From Anaerotignum sp. (lineage in GTDB: Bacteria; Bacillota; Clostridia; Lachnospirales; Anaerotignaceae): a stretch of 9,635 nt of DNA. Shown here in pieces: positions 6,442-9,635 of this stretch (positions within the stretch are counted from its first letter, which is position 1; the number at the start of each line of letters is the position of its first letter). The stretch lies in the NCBI GenBank assembly GCA_020024255.1, contig JAHHTX010000075.1, forward strand, positions 1 to 9,635, in the 5' to 3' direction. Made by a program: the position numbers and the translations under genes. The notes under the pieces were generated by a model. It had not been told where the DNA came from. It made no database searches and worked only from the letters and a program-made list of their open reading frames with translations.

Positions 6442-9120
6442 ATGCTGCGTGTTTCAAATAAAACCTGCATTCGCAGTCTTGCAACCAAGAGTTTTCGGTC
6501 ATCCAAATCTCGTAACTGCATTGCCATATTGGCAATCGCACTGACTACAATTTTGTTTACCTCACTTTTTACGGTGGGGCTTTCCTTAAACGAAGGCTTT
6601 CAGCAATCTAATTTTCGCCAAGCAGGCGGTTATGCCCATGGCGGATTCAAATATCTAACACAAGAACAATTTCAAGAACTACAACATGACCCGCTCATCA
6701 AAGAATGGGGAGTTCGTCGTGTTATTGGTATGGGAACCGGCAGTGCTTTCCGCAAAAACCATGTAGAAGTCGGTTGGGCAAATGCCAACACAGCCCATTG
6801 GATGTGGCTTGACCCCATAGAAGGCAGACTACCCAAAGAAGGTACACAAGAAGCGGCTACAGATTTGGAAGTTCTGCGTCTTTTGGGTGTAGAGCCGAAA
6901 ATCGGAGCAAAGTTTACCATACCCATTGCATTGAATGACCAGCAGGTAACAGAACAAACTTTCACGCTTTGCGGTTGGTGGGAAAAGGACCCTGTCGTTG
7001 TTGCCAATCATATTCTGATTCCGGAAAAACGGGTAAATGACATTCTGAAAGAAGAAAATATTACATTGCCTACGAAAGATAAATTGATTGGCTCTTGGAA
7101 TATGGATGTTATGTTTCAAAACGACAGACATATTGAAAAAAATCTGAATACCATACTGAAAAGCCATGGCTACCAATGCGAAGAACCCGGCGACAACTAC
7201 ATAAATATTGGTGTAAATTGGGGATACAGCAATGCACAATTCGCAGAAAAAGCAGATGCCATGACCATTATTTTTGTTTTCACTCTGTTGGCTCTCATAA
7301 TATTTACAGGATATCTAATCATTTATAATATTTTTCAAATTTCCGTTGTGCATGACATTCGCTATTATGGGCTATTAAAAACCATTGGTACAACCGGAAA
7401 ACAAATCAAAGCCATTCTGCGGTATCAGGCATTGCTGCTTTGCATAATCGGGATTCCTCTTGGCTGTATTTTCGGTTGGTTTATTGGTGCAAAACTCTGC
7501 CCCCTCATTTTCAGCCGTCTGAATGGTATTATGGTGGATACTGTTTCCGCAAGTCCACTGATATTTATTGGTGCTGCCCTCTTTGCCATATTCACGGTAT
7601 TGCTTTCCTGTGCAAAACCGGGGAGAACAGCCGCAAAGATTTCACCCATTGAGGCTGTACGATATATGGAAGGCGAAAAAAAAGAGAAACATAACAAAAA
7701 GAACAAACAGAGCAAAGCAAAATACAGTAACAGCTTTTCCCTATTCCATATGGCAAAGGCAAACTTAGGACGAAACAAAGGTAGAACTTTCGTCACAATC
7801 CTATCTTTAACATTGGCTGTGGTACTGCTCCAAGCCACCACTATGTTTACAAATGGCTTTGATATGGATAAATATTTAGAAAAATTCTCCACCTGCGATT
7901 TTGTAGTTTCCGACGCAGAATATTTTCAAAACAACTGGTCTTTATACGGACAATCGATGGATTCCGAAATTATTTCTGCCATAGAACAACAAGGTGGCAT
8001 TGTAGATAGCGGACGTGTCTATCGAGAAGCTCTTGTTGTGCAGGATTTTATTACAGAGGATTGGTATCGCAAACAGAACGGGCGTTTCTACAGTACTGAA
8101 GAAATCGATGAATTCGTCAAAAATGCCCCACGAACTGCGGAAGGGCTGATGGTGGGAGAGGCGCAGACCTATGGCATGGAAGATTTCGCTTTAGACCACC
8201 TCGACGTATACGAAGGCGATTTGTCCGGTCTGTATGAACCTGGCAGCCATGAAATTGCCGCAGTTTATAAAAAAGATGATTACGGAAATATTTCTTTGGA
8301 TTCCCACTGGGCAAAGTTAGGCGATACCATCACCCTTCGCTTTGTGGAAGAATGGGAATATTATGACCCAAAAACAGGAGTTACCTGCACCGATTCCCAA
8401 AAAATCGAAGCAGAAAAGCTGCCCCAACGTCCTACAGTATACAAAGATATAGATTTCACGGTAACAGCACTTGTTGATGTACCCCAGTCCTTCAGTTATC
8501 GCTATTATGGCAATGATGAATTTGTAATGAACGCAGACACATTCAAAGAATTACACGGAACTGCAAATACCATGCTCTATGCGTTTAACACCACAAAAGA
8601 AGCAAACGGCAGCATGGAAGCCTTTCTCAAGGATTATACAAATAACATCAATCCTGATGATGATTATGAAAGCAAAACCACTTACCAAGCAGAATTTAAT
8701 AAATTTCGCTCCATGTTCCAAATTTTAGGCAGCCTGCTTTCCTTTATTGTTGGCTTGATTGGCATTCTAAATTTTGTTAATGCCATATTGACAGGGATTC
8801 TCACCAGAAAAAGGGAATTTGCCATGCTGCAATCCATAGGCATGACAGGCAGACAGCTTAAAAAAATGCTAATCTACGAAGGGATACTTTACAGCCTAGG
8901 TGCAGTTCTTTTGGCATTTCTTCTTTTCCTCGCAGCAGGGCCTATGGCGGCATCAGTGCTTTCCACTATCTTCTGGTTCTTCACTTACCGCCCCACCTTC
9001 TTGCCTCTCCTTGTGATTATGCCGATTTTCGCTCTCCTTGGGTGCATCGTTCCCCTTTTGGTTTACCACTGTGTGTCAAAACAGACCATCGTGGAGCGAT
9101 TGCGGGAAACAGACTACTAG
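6442..9120 (+). CDS. ABC transporter permease, two FtsX domains
   Basis: Membrane protein of 892 aa with about eight predicted helices in two halves: roughly 26-49, 273-300, 329-350, 371-392, then 449-467, 757-785, 811-832 and 854-877. Each half has a long extracytoplasmic domain between its first and second helix, about 50-272 and 468-756. The first carries an EGRLPKEG...LLGVEPKIG pattern like the MacB periplasmic core. The two FtsX cores show matching cytoplasmic elements, GLLKTIGTTGKQIKAIL (310-326) and AMLQSIGMTGRQLKKML (794-810), expected to contact the ATPase. A Lys-rich linker (about 411-428) joins the halves. This 4+4 layout differs from BceB-type permeases, which have about ten helices and one big loop. 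AAGGGGGTGA (6428-6437) overlaps the ATPase stop and serves the ATG, so the two genes are coupled. It probably moves or dislodges a hydrophobic or peptide substrate at the membrane rather than importing a nutrient; this is inference. Confidence 0.95.
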   Translation: MLRVSNKTCIRSLATKSFRSSKSRNCIAILAIALTTILFTSLFTVGLSLNEGFQQSNFRQAGGYAHGGFKYLTQEQFQELQHDPLIKEWGVRRVIGMGTGSAFRKNHVEVGWANANTAHWMWLDPIEGRLPKEGTQEAATDLEVLRLLGVEPKIGAKFTIPIALNDQQVTEQTFTLCGWWEKDPVVVANHILIPEKRVNDILKEENITLPTKDKLIGSWNMDVMFQNDRHIEKNLNTILKSHGYQCEEPGDNYINIGVNWGYSNAQFAEKADAMTIIFVFTLLALIIFTGYLIIYNIFQISVVHDIRYYGLLKTIGTTGKQIKAILRYQALLLCIIGIPLGCIFGWFIGAKLCPLIFSRLNGIMVDTVSASPLIFIGAALFAIFTVLLSCAKPGRTAAKISPIEAVRYMEGEKKEKHNKKNKQSKAKYSNSFSLFHMAKANLGRNKGRTFVTILSLTLAVVLLQATTMFTNGFDMDKYLEKFSTCDFVVSDAEYFQNNWSLYGQSMDSEIISAIEQQGGIVDSGRVYREALVVQDFITEDWYRKQNGRFYSTEEIDEFVKNAPRTAEGLMVGEAQTYGMEDFALDHLDVYEGDLSGLYEPGSHEIAAVYKKDDYGNISLDSHWAKLGDTITLRFVEEWEYYDPKTGVTCTDSQKIEAEKLPQRPTVYKDIDFTVTALVDVPQSFSYRYYGNDEFVMNADTFKELHGTANTMLYAFNTTKEANGSMEAFLKDYTNNINPDDDYESKTTYQAEFNKFRSMFQILGSLLSFIVGLIGILNFVNAILTGILTRKREFAMLQSIGMTGRQLKKMLIYEGILYSLGAVLLAFLLFLAAGPMAASVLSTIFWFFTYRPTFLPLLVIMPIFALLGCIVPLLVYHCVSKQTIVERLRETDY

Positions 9121-9139
9121 GCTTTATTTCCCTCCACAG

Positions 9140-9168
9140 TTGAACATAGAAAAAATATATGATATAAT
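9140..9168 (+). promoter_or_regulatory. Strong sigma-A-type promoter of the small gene
   Basis: TTGAAC (9140-9145) and a perfect TATAAT (9163-9168) are separated by exactly 17 bp. This is the best vegetative promoter in the window. Transcription would start near 9175, about 35 bases before the ATG at 9211. It lies in the 90-bp gap after the permease and implies that the small gene is expressed independently of the transporter. Confidence 0.8.
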
Positions 9169-9210
9169 TTCTCCAAAATATGGTATAAAATAATCAATGG
9201 AGGGTAACAC

Positions 9211-9456
9211 ATGAATGACATGATTTTCCGCACTGTTTTTTCAAAAGTTGTAAAGCAGAGCATGATCAATAAAAAAACAAATTGGAAAAAACTTCCTGAA
9301 GACCAAAAAGAAATACAAGACCACCTTCTGGCTCTGGTAGATGAATTTGCAGAATATAAAAAGAAAGTCGCACCGGAATATAAGTCGCAGGTCACAGATG
9401 CCGTAATACTGGAAGTGGCAAATAAAATGAACATGATAAAAAAGAAAAAGGCTTGA
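9211..9456 (+). CDS. Small hypothetical protein (81 aa)
   Basis: I do not recognise this family. The protein is small, very hydrophilic and Lys-rich (ending in KKKKA), with no signal peptide, no membrane segment and no cysteine. The central part (about 30-75) looks mostly helical, with Leu/Ile/Val spaced among Glu and Lys residues, so a small helical or coiled-coil protein is plausible. It is very probably a real gene: a strong promoter (9140-9168), GGAGGG (9199-9204) six bases before the ATG, and a terminator 16 bases after the stop frame it as a single-gene unit. Its position after the ABC permease may be accidental, as it has its own promoter. No link to the transporter is visible. Confidence 0.85.
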   Translation: MNDMIFRTVFSKVVKQSMINKKTNWKKLPEDQKEIQDHLLALVDEFAEYKKKVAPEYKSQVTDAVILEVANKMNMIKKKKA

Positions 9457-9471
9457 TGTTACATCAGACAA

Positions 9472-9508
9472 AAAGGCAGTAGGACACTTTCCCACTGCCT
9501 TTCTTTTT
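9472..9508 (+). terminator. Rho-independent terminator after the small gene
   Basis: AAAGGCAGT (9472-9480) pairs perfectly with ACTGCCTTT (9494-9502), with two further G-C pairs inside, followed by a T-rich tract (TTTCTTTTT, 9500-9508). This is the clearest terminator in the window. The bases from 9509 to 9580 are AT-rich and hold only a weak ATAAGG/CCTTAT pair (9549-9554 with 9571-9576). Confidence 0.9.
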
Positions 9509-9580
9509 ACGCTTTTATTTCCCCATTTTTCAGTCATTTGCACCGTAAATAAGGGAAACAATATCTATATCCTTATATAA

Positions 9581-9635
9581 AAAAAGTAGTTTCTACCCTT
9601 TTTCAAAAATGCGGAAGGGTTTGGGAAACGAAGGG
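9581..9635. repeat. Second copy of module D (cut by window end)
   Basis: Direct repeat of 98-152 with 52 of 55 bases identical; the differences are at 9605, 9617 and 9630. It starts with the GTAG/CTAC mini-hairpin (9586-9596). Here ACCCTT (9595-9600) pairs perfectly with AAGGGT (9615-9620), where the left copy has a C-A mismatch. No module A precedes it, so the modules can occur separately. The copy runs off the end of the window. Confidence 0.9.

Noticed and set aside
9117..9434. 105-codon minus-strand open frame opposite the small gene
   Set aside because: It is antisense to the promoter-driven small gene, has no ribosome binding site, and looks like a shadow of Lys-rich codons.

Overview
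The window looks like chromosome of a spore-forming, Gram-positive anaerobe of the Clostridia, probably Lachnospiraceae-like (an inference). Base composition is moderately AT-rich, genes are preceded by strong AGGAGG-type ribosome binding sites, promoters have TATAAT and extended -10 boxes, and a YunB-type sporulation protein is present. No phage, plasmid, transposase, CRISPR, rRNA or tRNA feature was seen.

Layout from left to right. Bases 1-338 are a non-coding mosaic of short hairpins. Two nearly identical 87-bp modules (1-87 and 252-338) flank a third block, and part of that block recurs at the very right edge (9581-9635). Next, on the minus strand, is a full-length class A penicillin-binding protein (358-3108). 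A 195-bp divergent spacer separates it from a plus-strand yunB homologue (3304-3933). A weak terminator follows, then a two-component system (response regulator 4016-4693, overlapping histidine kinase 4686-5585). After a 180-bp spacer with nested palindromes come an ABC transporter ATPase (5766-6437) and a large FtsX/MacB-type permease (6442-9120). A small protein gene of unknown function (9211-9456) has its own good promoter and a rho-independent terminator. The right edge re-enters the dispersed repeat.

The regulator, kinase, ATPase and permease form a typical Firmicutes signalling/transport module. The kinase has one membrane segment and no visible sensor domain, while the permease has two large extracytoplasmic domains. 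The transporter may therefore sense the signal, or be both target and sensor, with the regulator acting on the ATPase promoter region. Such modules often respond to envelope-active peptides or antibiotics, but the substrate cannot be read from this sequence. The penicillin-binding protein fits the cell-envelope theme, though it is transcribed separately.

The least explained structure is the hairpin mosaic. It has at least three recurring or structured modules, is non-coding as far as can be seen, and recurs at both ends of the window.
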